Of a DNA stretch of 36,169 nucleotides, positions 18,101-25,620 are shown in pieces (position 1 is the stretch's first letter; every line of letters starts with the position of its first letter). The stretch is from a virus: the IMG/VR virus record IMGVR_UViG_3300001676_000018, positions 1-36,169 of that record; one strand, 5' to 3'. The notes under the pieces are model-generated. The model was given only the letters and a program-made list of their open reading frames with translations, ran no database searches and was not told the origin of the DNA. The position numbers and the translations under genes were made by a program.

Positions 18101-18730
18101 GACCAACCCCCCCTTAGTCCTGGAAATGAACAACTCGAAGGGATGAACTTCACTGTGGCATATTATGAGCGATTCTTCGTGCTGGAAGTACTGGACCTCC
18201 TCTAGTTGGGCGGCATTGAATGGGTGTAGTCCGCAAGACTTAAAGAGGTTCTTATCGGCGTCCCCCGTTTCTACACCTAGTGGAATGAAGTCCGTTGCGT
18301 CACTTGTTTCGCTAAATGGCTGGGCGGAGAATGGGAGATTGCATCCCTGGTTAGCCAGCCATGTTGCTCCATGGTCACGGAACATAAAGTTGGCAGAGCC
18401 CGCACCCGGATAGGTGTTGTTAAGCACTGCCGTGACTATGCCCCAGGTCTTACCGTTGGCTGTAACTACCTCAAACACCATTACGTACTGACTACTAAGG
18501 TGGGTGTATGGGATCAGTTTGATAGCAGTAGAGGTGTATGTGCCCAACGAAGTGCCACCTGTCGTACCCTCGTGAACAGTCCCGCAACGCTTCTCAATAG
18601 ACCCGCCAGAGGACACTATCCCACCCTCTAGATTCCTGCACGAGGTCTCATACACCTTAGGGCGTGCCTGTGAGTCTACATGGGGAGAGACTTCGCCATT
18701 CCTGAAACTAGTCTGTGGAACCCATACCAT
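15107..18730 (-). CDS. Tail nozzle / tubular tail protein B (gp12-like)
   Basis: This 1207-residue protein forms the distal tube of the short tail. The N-terminal signature is clear: VPQTSFRNGEVSPHVDSQ, then a conserved C-R-N-L/F segment, then IEKRCGT, the equivalent of the usual S-F-x-x-G-E-x-S-P ... G-G ... R-R-P-G-T of tubular tail B proteins. Near the C-terminus the family motif LRGQTVHVIADGLYKG is followed by ATVGLAIPFSV, matching the usual LEGQTV-x-V-x-A-D-G ... VGLPY. A family member of about 700-900 residues is usual, so the middle probably carries inserted beta-rich domains. ATG 18730 overlaps the upstream stop as TAATG. Confidence 0.92.
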   Translation of the reverse strand: MVWVPQTSFRNGEVSPHVDSQARPKVYETSCRNLEGGIVSSGGSIEKRCGTVHEGTTGGTSLGTYTSTAIKLIPYTHLSSQYVMVFEVVTANGKTWGIVTAVLNNTYPGAGSANFMFRDHGATWLANQGCNLPFSAQPFSETSDATDFIPLGVETGDADKNLFKSCGLHPFNAAQLEEVQYFQHEESLIICHSEVHPFELFISRTKGGLVAFDTRPYDCVDRSPPVDIKGQRFTLDIEPDATWVQNYGHNYNMVTNRDWFTQGDKGHIYRIGHCSTGPTSTASGLYSLATNTAHESRHGFFVRVRAVESPRLVRVENITDLSVNSRSFRADISDPNDWDGPWVRQDQGSLVFSHTVRGTKATGTLVAGLGKAEMHITAISLTQSATESSMNMQESSLVGCIISKTSTANPANEGYAIISAPSAKTDPEGDLGYDNAGGEDDPAHQTLDFDNTPFLASCINGDVAGIWHNAGSGLTTPRVSRRIDVYKIVDQNHRDDHTKTLGTIGGSYGDTIRFKNNSGVVIGHAKYRGAGSYQSSGKTIHYMLYTDPTEEALTRGGGNSGNASGPPSKYGSVENITGLSGLEHDYTRFVGTGFQGSGGGPVASYVVGTGNADLYRLVNRNGYERTLSWSHQIGREETDSLSDTYHTPKVGDKVFIHIGNHERVRTSATGAASTHKSIPMDHENVFDTRDRGDLDRIDPFNEPRVGGVVHLNGGTFALSLKKLSDTDVVASSANWRLYYHAYVITPPINQTVTAKYSLGWSEGVGFPTCGTSHQGRVYFSGFKGAPQVVVGSSAPSGYDFSLGGTSPDAMHFLVNDMRGSMVRWMSSGTDLMLGTTSGEFAIGGTPLSPTSVGVQRHSAYGSSAVRPVIAGTYIFYVQKDMRTIRAQRYRFENQRYISLNITEDHRHLFKGRTIKEMVVWEGDEDPVVLVRMSDGEVLACRINEQEGTFGWSRMKLPLCASISPARHYNTLGTVNATTGDDFYIATQSTGPVTAQSYPPYLTNVPAVDDPAIDGTGKYHLSRYDCDVYLDQSYTPDGSIANPLPQDNLLYVPAGHPLRGQTVHVIADGLYKGTVLVASNGAVDFNDSMGTTATNATVGLAIPFSVTPRVPEVVTGIRVTSTLGRMKNYSSVVVNVNGSKGVQVNGLEIDGIPLDLTSNQITPHTEHTGWTECAATGLYGIQPLLVISSNRPYPVELCGYTVDMSVEG

Positions 18731-21700
18731 TAACTACTCCGATACCTTGATTCAACCAGTTCAGACGGGCCGAAGAATATCCCAGAGGACTCTTGACCGT
18801 CAATACCACGTGCCTTGAGTATGGCCTCCCGTGCCTTCTGCTCAATCATTGTAATCTCGTTCGCATTCTTGCCAAAGTTCGGGGCAACGAAGGCGGCAAA
18901 GGCCAGCCCCAGTGCGTGCTTCATGGCCGGGGCCAGGAAGGTTCCTATGTTAGCGTCTCCTGGATCGAAAACATACTCCAACTTGGCTGTACTCTGGTTC
19001 GTGCAGATACAGCGTGACTTAGCGCCTGCGGTGTCAGAGACGATCTCGATCTCCCACATGACCCGCTCTGCGTTGCCAGCCTGATTCGGGTGCCCATTCA
19101 CAGTTAGCGCCCGGAGGTAGTCTGACGGCAGTGAGAAGACATTACCCCACCGCTTGGTGTCCTTGAAGTCGGAGTTGGCCAGTTTGGTAAGGGCTGCGGT
19201 TGTCTTGCAGCCATTCCATGCGTGGTCGCTCACGAACTGTTTTCTGAAGTTGTCCCAGACCTTCCTAAGTAGGATTGCCTGCCCAGTCTGATCCGATACT
19301 GCGGAGTCCACCGTACCCACCCCTAGTTGGGTCAGCCCGGTATTCCATATTTCCTCTAGTGACATTATCTCGCTCCTTTTCAAAAGATTGTGGGCTAGAT
19401 CTCCAACCCCGTCTATTGTAACAGATATAGAGGTCTGACGCTTCGCATATATTGCGTTATACTGCCTGTACACTACAAAGAATCCTGAGTGAGCGAGGGA
19501 GTGCAGGGGGTTAGAGAAGAGGATCGCCTCGAAGGTGAGAGACTCTACTGAGCCTGCGTGAGCCAAGTCGTGCGTCTGGACAGCAGTTAGCACGCTTACG
19601 ACAGAAGTTAGTGGCTCAACCGACCCTGCATGCGATAGACTCCTGAAAACGGCTAACCTGGCTATGACATTTGGGAAGAACGCTAGGGGCCCACCAACGT
19701 GCGAGAGGCTATGTATGATATTAGAGGTTATATCTTGATCAGAAGTTAGTGGCTCAACCGACCCTGCATGCGATAGTTCGTGTATCTTGCCCGATGTAAC
19801 CTCGGCTGCGGTAGCGGAAGGGTCTTCGACGGCACTTGTATCTGATAGATCGTGCGTCTGTATCGCAGTTAGTACGCTTACTATAGTTAGTTCGTCTGTA
19901 GTGGCAACGCTCGATAGGTCATGTATCTGAACAGCAGTTAGTACATTTACTATAGTTAGTTCGTCCACCGTGGCAGCATGGGACAGGTCGTGCGTTCGTA
20001 CAGCAGTAAGTACATTTACCACAGATAGGTCGTCTGTTGTGGCAGAGTCAGACAAGTCATGGGTTCGTATTCCAGTGATCACATTCACAGCAGTTAGTTC
20101 ATCTACCGTGGCAACGCTCGATAGGTCATGCGTCTGTATCGCAGTTAGTACGTTTACTAGAGTTAGTTCGTCCAATGTAGCGGCATGAGACAGGTCGTGC
20201 GTTCGTACAGCAGTTAGCACGTTTACTACAGTTAGATCGTCTGTTGTAGCGGCACTTAACAAGTCATGGGTGGTTGGGCCCGACTCCGAGGTTATCACAT
20301 CCACGGCAGTTAGTTCGTCTACTGTAGCGGCATGAGACAGGTCGTGTGTCTGGACAGCAGTTAGTACATTTACGCCAGTTAGTTCGTCTGTTGTTCCCGC
20401 ATGAGATAGATCGTGAGTCTGGACGGAAGTGAGCACGTTCACAACAGTTGTGTCATCTATTGTGGCAACGTGAGACAGGTCGTGTGTCTGGACAGCGCTG
20501 ATGCGACTGGACAGTGTGTATGTGCCGATAATGTTTCCGCCGCCCGGAACTACGTGAGACAGGTCGTGCGTGACACTTGCAGTAATAACATTCGTCGCGA
20601 TGAGGTCGTCTATCGTAGTGGCATGAGACAGATCATGAGTCTTTATCGCAGTGAGAGCATTTACGACAGTTGGATCTTCTACTGTAGCGGCGCTTGATAG
20701 GTCGTGCGTCTGTATCGCAGTTAGTACATTCACTACAGTTAGTTCGTCCACTGTAGCGGCATGAGACAAGGCGTGGGTAACATTAGCAGTGAGTACGTTT
20801 ACTGTGGTTAGTTCGTCCACTATGGCGGCATGAGACAGGTCGTGTGTTCGCACAGCAGTGAGCACGTTGGTAGTTGCAGTTGGGTCGTCCACTGTAGTGG
20901 CATGATCCAAGTCGTGCGTCTGTATCGCAGTTAGTACGTTTGTGGTAGCCGTTGGGTCGTCTGCTGTTCCCGCATGGGACAGGTCGTGTGTTTGGATCGC
21001 AGTTAGTACGTTTGTGGTAGCCGTTGGGTCGTCCACTGTGGCAGCACTAGCAATATCGTGTGTTTGGATCGCAGTGAGTACGTTCACAGCGGTTAGTTCG
21101 TCTACTGAGGCGGCATTCTCTAGGTCATGCGTGGTCCCACCGGCAGTCGCCTCCTTGAAGATGATCGTGCCGGACATCGTTCCATAGATGCCGGTTTCAC
21201 CTATATCCCAGGCGTATCTGGAACCATTCGTTCCATTCCACTCATTGTCAAAGGTGGTAAATGGTGTGCCCCCGTCATACACCTTCCAGTACACCCATGC
21301 AGAGTGGTTCATCCCTGTAGCCACATAATGACCACCCTCAGATACAGTCGGTGTTCCACCTGGACTTAGTAGGGTATCGTCAGTTCGTCCTGCAACTGGA
21401 GATGATCCCGTTGCTAGGGTGGCACTGGGTACTGGGGCTTGGTTAGGCGGGATAACCGCAGTCCAGATTGCAACAAAGTTTCCGTCGAGGTTGCCGCTGG
21501 AATAGTCTGAGTGGTTGGGCCTGGGCCATTGGATTTCTACTTCCTCAGTGGCGCCACCTCTTGAGTTCTTCATGGCACTAAGAGCGACGTTCTTAGTTAT
21601 CGTCACATCTCCTGCAACGACACTTGCACCAGATATGATAAGCATTCGTAACGACAAGTACCTACCGTCACGCAAAGTATCAACCTCTACTGTAACGTCG

Positions 21701-22155
21701 AAGGTATTGCCAGTATTCGGGTTGTCAGCAGCAGTGTATTTCTTGACCCAGCACCCGTTGAAGTTTCTTCCTTGTAGTGTCCCCGCACTTCCTGTCCCAG
21801 CGATTGTTGGATAACCACCGACCTGATAACCGAGGTCTTCCCAACCTGTAGAGATACCAGTCCCGCTGCTATTGACATTCGTAATCGTATGCGTTGTGGG
21901 GTGTGTGCCACCACCAGTTAGAATGGCGTTACCACCAGAAACTAAAACTGGAAGAGATGGGAAGTCGCTGTTAGAGTCGTCTGCACTTTGGGTGTTGCTA
22001 TCCCCGACTGTCCCGTTTCCCTCACTTGTGCATTGAATCAATACGAAGTCATCGACTGCTATTGTATCTGTAGTGAACACTCTAACGGTTTCTGCGGTTG
22101 AACCAGTAGAGGCTTGTGGCGTACCACCTGTTGGAAAGCGTACCTCGATAGCCAT
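18730..22155 (-). CDS. Repeat-rich adhesin-like protein fused to tail adaptor (gp11-like)
   Basis: This single 1141-residue frame has three parts. Residues 1-340 are beta-rich with no known family. Residues about 341-893 are some 24 tandem units of about 23 residues (consensus THDLSHAATVDELTVVNVLT). Residues 931-1141 are a complete tubular tail A (adaptor) protein, recognised by SLEEIWNTGLTQLG, the LPSDYLRALTVNG motif, a WEIE strand, YVFDPGD and an alanine-rich C-terminal helix. The adaptor binds the portal and carries the nozzle. No stop separates the parts. An ideal ribosome site (AAGGAG, 7 bases before ATG 19365) begins the adaptor, so a separate 211-residue adaptor is likely to be made too. 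ATG 22155 overlaps the previous stop as TAATG. A lost stop codon or sequence error is the main alternative. Confidence 0.82.
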   Translation of the reverse strand: MAIEVRFPTGGTPQASTGSTAETVRVFTTDTIAVDDFVLIQCTSEGNGTVGDSNTQSADDSNSDFPSLPVLVSGGNAILTGGGTHPTTHTITNVNSSGTGISTGWEDLGYQVGGYPTIAGTGSAGTLQGRNFNGCWVKKYTAADNPNTGNTFDVTVEVDTLRDGRYLSLRMLIISGASVVAGDVTITKNVALSAMKNSRGGATEEVEIQWPRPNHSDYSSGNLDGNFVAIWTAVIPPNQAPVPSATLATGSSPVAGRTDDTLLSPGGTPTVSEGGHYVATGMNHSAWVYWKVYDGGTPFTTFDNEWNGTNGSRYAWDIGETGIYGTMSGTIIFKEATAGGTTHDLENAASVDELTAVNVLTAIQTHDIASAATVDDPTATTNVLTAIQTHDLSHAGTADDPTATTNVLTAIQTHDLDHATTVDDPTATTNVLTAVRTHDLSHAAIVDELTTVNVLTANVTHALSHAATVDELTVVNVLTAIQTHDLSSAATVEDPTVVNALTAIKTHDLSHATTIDDLIATNVITASVTHDLSHVVPGGGNIIGTYTLSSRISAVQTHDLSHVATIDDTTVVNVLTSVQTHDLSHAGTTDELTGVNVLTAVQTHDLSHAATVDELTAVDVITSESGPTTHDLLSAATTDDLTVVNVLTAVRTHDLSHAATLDELTLVNVLTAIQTHDLSSVATVDELTAVNVITGIRTHDLSDSATTDDLSVVNVLTAVRTHDLSHAATVDELTIVNVLTAVQIHDLSSVATTDELTIVSVLTAIQTHDLSDTSAVEDPSATAAEVTSGKIHELSHAGSVEPLTSDQDITSNIIHSLSHVGGPLAFFPNVIARLAVFRSLSHAGSVEPLTSVVSVLTAVQTHDLAHAGSVESLTFEAILFSNPLHSLAHSGFFVVYRQYNAIYAKRQTSISVTIDGVGDLAHNLLKRSEIMSLEEIWNTGLTQLGVGTVDSAVSDQTGQAILLRKVWDNFRKQFVSDHAWNGCKTTAALTKLANSDFKDTKRWGNVFSLPSDYLRALTVNGHPNQAGNAERVMWEIEIVSDTAGAKSRCICTNQSTAKLEYVFDPGDANIGTFLAPAMKHALGLAFAAFVAPNFGKNANEITMIEQKAREAILKARGIDGQESSGIFFGPSELVESRYRSS
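19363..19378 (-). promoter_or_regulatory. Internal ribosome-binding site and start for a separate adaptor protein
   Basis: Inside the long fusion frame, AAGGAG (19378-19373, read on the minus strand) stands 7 bases before ATG 19365-19363. The start is in frame and gives 211 residues, the normal length of a gp11-type adaptor. The site is as good as any start in the operon, which suggests that the adaptor is translated on its own whatever happens to the fusion. Confidence 0.72.
19480..21135 (-). repeat. About 24 tandem repeats of about 69 bp
   Basis: The units encode H-D-L-S-H-A-(A/G)-T-V-D-(E/D)-L-T-x-V-N-V-L-T-A-(I/V)-(Q/R)-T, usually 23 residues and sometimes 24-28. The His, the alternating Leu/Val positions and the D-E/D-L-T turn are most conserved. 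Central units are closest to consensus, and the last five or so (towards 19480) are worn. One unit (about 20520-20570) carries a glycine-rich insert (VVPGGGNIIGTYTLSSRISA). Regular spacing with alternating hydrophobic residues suggests a stacked beta structure or fibre shaft. Confidence 0.92.
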
Positions 22156-23291
22156 TAGGAGTATGTCAGGAGAACGGTTATGTCCCCTGGATTCTGACTG
22201 GCAGGGAGGAAGAAGGACATTCTGTCGGTGTTAGCCATGGTGGGAGATGTTGAGTAGGACAGCACTGAATATGAAGACGAGAGAACCATGTCGGAAGTGC
22301 CCAGGTAAGATGTGTGAACTGGGTTGGTAGTTTTGTATGGGTGGGCTGCTGGTAGCGATCCCGTCATGGAGTATTTATGTGCTAAGTATCCTTCAATGCT
22401 CTCTCTGTCTGTCTGACTTAGTGCGGTATCAAACAGCATCAGTTCGCTTATAGATCCGCTATATACCTTGGCCTGGAATGAAGCAGAACGCTCTCTTTCC
22501 GCACCCCCGATAGCGTTGAGGGTCCAACCTCCAGTGCTAGAGTTTACGGTTAGGTTTTGGTTGAGATACTTCGTTGTAGCACCCGCTGCCTCAATCACAT
22601 ACTCGGACGCCTTACTCACTGTGGCTGAAGAGTTACCTATAGTAAGCACACGAATCTGGTCTGTGGCTAAATCGTCATTATTGAAGTTATACTGGCCACC
22701 TGAGTCGTTCCGCACTCTGAGGTCTCCACCATGGTGGCCCCACCGGGTTTGCCATGAGGTATTAGTGTGGTCTGAAGTGCCCATGATCGGTCGATTGTTG
22801 CCACTAACGAAGTCCCCTAAGACTGCAACTGCTGTAAGGTCGGCATCATAAACCAACTTGGCTTCTCCGGCAGTCATTACCAATACGGAGTCAGACCCGT
22901 CAAACGCAACAGCCTCACTTGAGCCGGGGCCACTATCGGATTGCCATTCCGGTTCGACCGTAGCCTCGAACTTAGCAAAGGCTCCATCTCTGCCCTGACA
23001 GTTGGAATACCATGTGGGTACAGCATCGTCCTCAGACGCTCCAGCGGGGGCACCAAGGTCGTCTGCCTTTAGGTGCCACAGCAAGTCGCCTAGGGCTTCA
23101 TTGTCTACAGTCCATCCGCTATGTGTGTCACCCGGAGAGGTTATTTGTGCATTGAAGGTGGCTGTACCGGACGCTATCTTTGCCTGCACACGGTCCAAGG
23201 TGAAAGAACCTAGCCTCCACTCGATGCCGCCAATACAGTACCCCCCTGTAAGGCCAGTCTGACCCCCAAAGGTAAGTTCAATGGTTGCCAT
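22155..23291 (-). CDS. LamG/concanavalin-like virion protein, possible carbohydrate binder
   Basis: This 378-residue beta-rich protein shows the end motif of LamG-like jelly-roll domains: ISELMLFDTALSQTDRESIE (281-300), GYLAHKYSM (301-309) and LPAAHPYK (313-320). An earlier strand pair includes SSEAVAFDGSD (124-134), and WHLKADDLG at 72-80 is the usual domain start. Such domains often bind glycans or other polymers. The gene lies between the small virion proteins and the repeat/adaptor fusion, where phages place head fibres or receptor-binding parts. ATG 23291 has GGGAGG 4 bases upstream, and the next gene begins on its stop. A surface-binding role is inferred. Confidence 0.78.
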   Translation of the reverse strand: MATIELTFGGQTGLTGGYCIGGIEWRLGSFTLDRVQAKIASGTATFNAQITSPGDTHSGWTVDNEALGDLLWHLKADDLGAPAGASEDDAVPTWYSNCQGRDGAFAKFEATVEPEWQSDSGPGSSEAVAFDGSDSVLVMTAGEAKLVYDADLTAVAVLGDFVSGNNRPIMGTSDHTNTSWQTRWGHHGGDLRVRNDSGGQYNFNNDDLATDQIRVLTIGNSSATVSKASEYVIEAAGATTKYLNQNLTVNSSTGGWTLNAIGGAERERSASFQAKVYSGSISELMLFDTALSQTDRESIEGYLAHKYSMTGSLPAAHPYKTTNPVHTSYLGTSDMVLSSSYSVLSYSTSPTMANTDRMSFFLPASQNPGDITVLLTYS

Positions 23292-23316
23292 CGGGCCTCC
23301 CTAAAAAGGCCTCTCA

Positions 23317-23412
23317 CTAACTGGCAGTAATCTTCAACCCGAGTGTACCAGCAGCAACCTGTACGGTATCACCTGTGTTTACAACCGCTGCGTCGGCCCA
23401 TTCGCCTACAAA
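23317..23412 (-). pseudogene. Out-of-frame C-terminal end of the small virion protein
   Basis: The gap between the stop at 23406 and the LamG gene is coding in the -1 frame. It reads FVGEWADAAVVNTGDTV, then QVAAGTLGLKITAS and a stop at 23317-23319. The upstream paralog (23795-24223) ends in the same way (YWEALDTNITTAPEEE, then IAFGTGELKVRED). One missing base in the short T run (AAA at 23410-23412 on the plus strand) would join the two parts into a 159-residue protein. A sequencing or assembly slip, a recent mutation or recoding could explain it. I favour an error or mutation, because the site does not match the usual -1 slippery heptamer. Confidence 0.7.
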
Positions 23413-23795
23413 GACACAAGATGGGTGGAGATGTGAATACCATAGTGGGTGACTGTGCCCCAGGTTCCGGTGGCGTTGGTGGTGAACTCTGCAACGGCAT
23501 CTAGGTCACACGAGTTGGTGCCGGTGGCAATGGCCTCAGTGGATCCTACATTGCTGGTGAATGTCACCGTCTGGGCCACATAGTTGGAAGTTGCGCCACC
23601 AACGACCTGATTAATCTGGTCGCCGCCACTGACCGTCATAGCATCCAACAGGGCATCGGTTAGAGTGCCAGTTGAAGTGTACAAGACGAGTTTGACAGTT
23701 ACCGTACCGTCCAGTTGTGCGTTCACAGTTCCTAAATCTTCGCTGCAAAACAATCTATTAAGGAGGACTTGCTCCCCCACATTCGTAAGTCCCAT
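23406..23795 (-). CDS. Small virion protein, paralog of upstream neighbour, 3' end frame-broken
   Basis: As read, this makes 129 residues starting at ATG 23795 (TAATG overlap with the previous stop) and stopping early after HISTHLVSL. The body is a beta-rich pattern with TVKLVLYTSTGTLTDALLDA, AQTVTFTSNVGS and TGTWGTVTHYGI. This is the layout of a small phage structural family found next to capsid genes, ending G-I-x-D/S ... L-x-x-G/A-L ... V-x-x-G-D-T-x-x-x-A-A-G. The neighbour at 23795-24223 has the same layout with its end intact. The natural product was probably about 159 residues. The role could be decoration, head fibre base or tail attachment; the family has no firm function here. Confidence 0.75.
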   Translation of the reverse strand: MGLTNVGEQVLLNRLFCSEDLGTVNAQLDGTVTVKLVLYTSTGTLTDALLDAMTVSGGDQINQVVGGATSNYVAQTVTFTSNVGSTEAIATGTNSCDLDAVAEFTTNATGTWGTVTHYGIHISTHLVSL

Positions 23796-24223
23796 TAGTC
23801 TTCCCTAACTTTTAGTTCGCCAGTACCGAAGGCTATCTCCTCCTCCGGCGCTGTTGTTATGTTCGTGTCAAGTGCTTCCCAGTATAGCAGATTGCCAACT
23901 GTAGCAGCGTCGTAAATACCAATGCCCACAATGATCTCTTCCGTCCAGCCACCAAGGACTGTTTCGGTATTCCAAGACACAGTGCCTACATTGTCGATTA
24001 ACTTCTTGTCACCCTCTGACTTCACCGCCGACCAGTACGGAGCAGTGGAGCCGTCAGTGTTTACCAGGGTCCTATCTAGACCTGGGCAATCCGTTGCAGC
24101 CTCACCGTCCCCAGTTGGGTTCGCAGTGAGAAGAGCAACCCATGTTGCAGTGACCCCCGTGACCGATGCACCACCGATCAGTGACAAGCACTTTTGCGAC
24201 CAGTAGTGTGTCTTACCTGTCAC
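23795..24223 (-). CDS. Small beta-rich virion protein beside the capsid gene
   Basis: This 142-residue product starts at GTG 24223, with GAGGGG 6 bases upstream and 20 bases after the capsid stop. The longer frame reaching 24334 runs into the capsid gene and is rejected. Visible blocks are TATWVALLTANPTGDGE, a central VGTVSWNTETVLGGW and the end IVGIGIYDAATVGNLLYWEA ... TGELKVRED. This pattern is frequent in small structural proteins of aquatic phages. It pairs with the next gene as a tandem paralog. The function is not known; decoration or fibre attachment is a reasonable guess from position. Confidence 0.78.
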   Translation of the reverse strand: MTGKTHYWSQKCLSLIGGASVTGVTATWVALLTANPTGDGEAATDCPGLDRTLVNTDGSTAPYWSAVKSEGDKKLIDNVGTVSWNTETVLGGWTEEIIVGIGIYDAATVGNLLYWEALDTNITTAPEEEIAFGTGELKVRED

Positions 24224-24243
24224 GAGGGTCCCCTCAATCAAAC

Positions 24244-25620
24244 TTAGGCTGCGGTAGTTCCCTTGTGACAGGGGATCGCAATCATCTTCTTGGGGTCCAT
24301 GCGAACGGCACCAAGACTGAAGTCGTGGTAACACTGCAAGGAGTACCCGCGGTCTGGGATCTCGTCGAATCGAACCGTCATTTCGTCACCCATGCCGAAG
24401 ATGTTCGCATCCTCTGTGTACATCCAAACGTAACGACCATTGGCGGCGGTTGTTAACGCACCCGTTGCATAAGCGTCGTCATTGGCTGACGCAGCCTCCT
24501 CTGCAATGGTAAGTGTGCCGCACCCTGAGAGAACAGTCTCTTTCGGAATCTGATTGCAGACACGGAACTCACAACCCAGGAACGGAACAGGTTGCCCGTA
24601 CATGAGAGGCTGGAGTGCGTTGTAGTCTGAACTGGTGTACTGGGCTTCGTGCATCAAATCATTGACCTGATCCGGGTGGAGCACAACGTAAATGCGCTGT
24701 CCCTGCCAAGCACCGTTCGTCTGAAGAACATTGAGGCCAGTCAACAACTTCTTGATGTGAAGCCCTTGTGCCGCATCAGTACCAACTGTTCCAGCAGACG
24801 ACGCAACGCCAGTACTGCCAATGGTCTGGACGTCACCCTCGACGATCTGCTGACAGCCAAACTCCTGTGTAAGGGAGAAGGTGGGGTCTACCGCAGTGTC
24901 GGCAGGGGAGGTACCAAAGCCGATACCCCCTAGTTCAGCGACAATCGCAGCACCAATAGTTCCGCCAATGTTGTCGCCAGAAGCAGAGGAAGCATCATTT
25001 GCTGTTCCAGTCCCTGCGCCACCAAGCAGGTCGGTAGAAGAGCCCTCTGCCAGTGCGTCAGCAATCGCAATCGTGCTACCGTAAGCGGCATCGCAGTCCT
25101 TGCGGAAACCATGCAACTGTACTGTGGCTGTGTCTGCGAGAGCCGTACCATTGATAGTCACGCCACCCCTGAAGGCATTGAGGATAACCTCGTCCTTCTT
25201 GCGGTTGAACGCCGCTGCCACGTTGGCAACATAAGCACCGTCAGGCTGGATCGCACGCATGAGAGCACGCTCGTCACGAGGATCAAAGAGTTCAGCGAAC
25301 TCATGGAACTCAGGACGAAGTTCTCTACGCTCGTTGTCGGTTTCCTTGTACGGCTTGTCGCTACCGTTAGCACCGTACTGCTGACCACGGTCACGGGTCG
25401 TCAGGGTTACCGACTTGTAAGAGTCAAGCATCAGGGGGTCACCGCGAAGTACCTCAGGCATGCAGGTATCAGACAATGCAGAATGTAAGGTCTGCGCCTT
25501 CAGTCGAATCATGTCCGCATAAGCGGTCTTGAACAACTGTGTGTAGTTATTTGAGGCACTGTTGGCGGCGCCACCTGCTGTGGTACCGGGCCAAGAAGCG
25601 CCAAAACCTGGATATGCCAT
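24244..25620 (-). CDS. Major capsid protein
   Basis: The 458-residue shell protein lies two small genes after the scaffold. The sequence has the pattern of the large podovirus major capsid family (HK97-like fold): a helical N-terminus (NNYTQLFKTAYADMIRLKA), the RGDPLMLDSYKSVTLTTRD segment, FDPRDERALMRAIQPDGAYV, a long insertion rich in Gly, Ala and Ser (about residues 180-260), and a C-terminal part with IYVVLHPDQVNDLM, FLGCEFRVCNQIP and DRGYSLQCYHDFSLGAVRMD, typical of the final domain of such shells. ATG 25620 has GGAGG 7-9 bases upstream and shares a base with the stop of the tiny gene before it. Length and gene order agree with the call. Confidence 0.93.
   Translation of the reverse strand: MAYPGFGASWPGTTAGGAANSASNNYTQLFKTAYADMIRLKAQTLHSALSDTCMPEVLRGDPLMLDSYKSVTLTTRDRGQQYGANGSDKPYKETDNERRELRPEFHEFAELFDPRDERALMRAIQPDGAYVANVAAAFNRKKDEVILNAFRGGVTINGTALADTATVQLHGFRKDCDAAYGSTIAIADALAEGSSTDLLGGAGTGTANDASSASGDNIGGTIGAAIVAELGGIGFGTSPADTAVDPTFSLTQEFGCQQIVEGDVQTIGSTGVASSAGTVGTDAAQGLHIKKLLTGLNVLQTNGAWQGQRIYVVLHPDQVNDLMHEAQYTSSDYNALQPLMYGQPVPFLGCEFRVCNQIPKETVLSGCGTLTIAEEAASANDDAYATGALTTAANGRYVWMYTEDANIFGMGDEMTVRFDEIPDRGYSLQCYHDFSLGAVRMDPKKMIAIPCHKGTTAA

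Noticed and set aside
19480-21135. CRISPR array, because of regularly spaced repeats
   Set aside because: The units are in-frame coding repeats of about 69 bp without unrelated spacers.
23406-23412. Programmed -1 frameshift
   Set aside because: The bases before the stop (TCTTTG) do not form a standard slippery heptamer, and no strong downstream structure is evident. A simple indel explains the data better.
18730-24334. A diversity-generating retroelement, suggested by the BPP-1-like gene order
   Set aside because: No reverse transcriptase gene and no template/variable repeat pair with adenine-specific changes were seen. The repeats here are ordinary tandem coding units.
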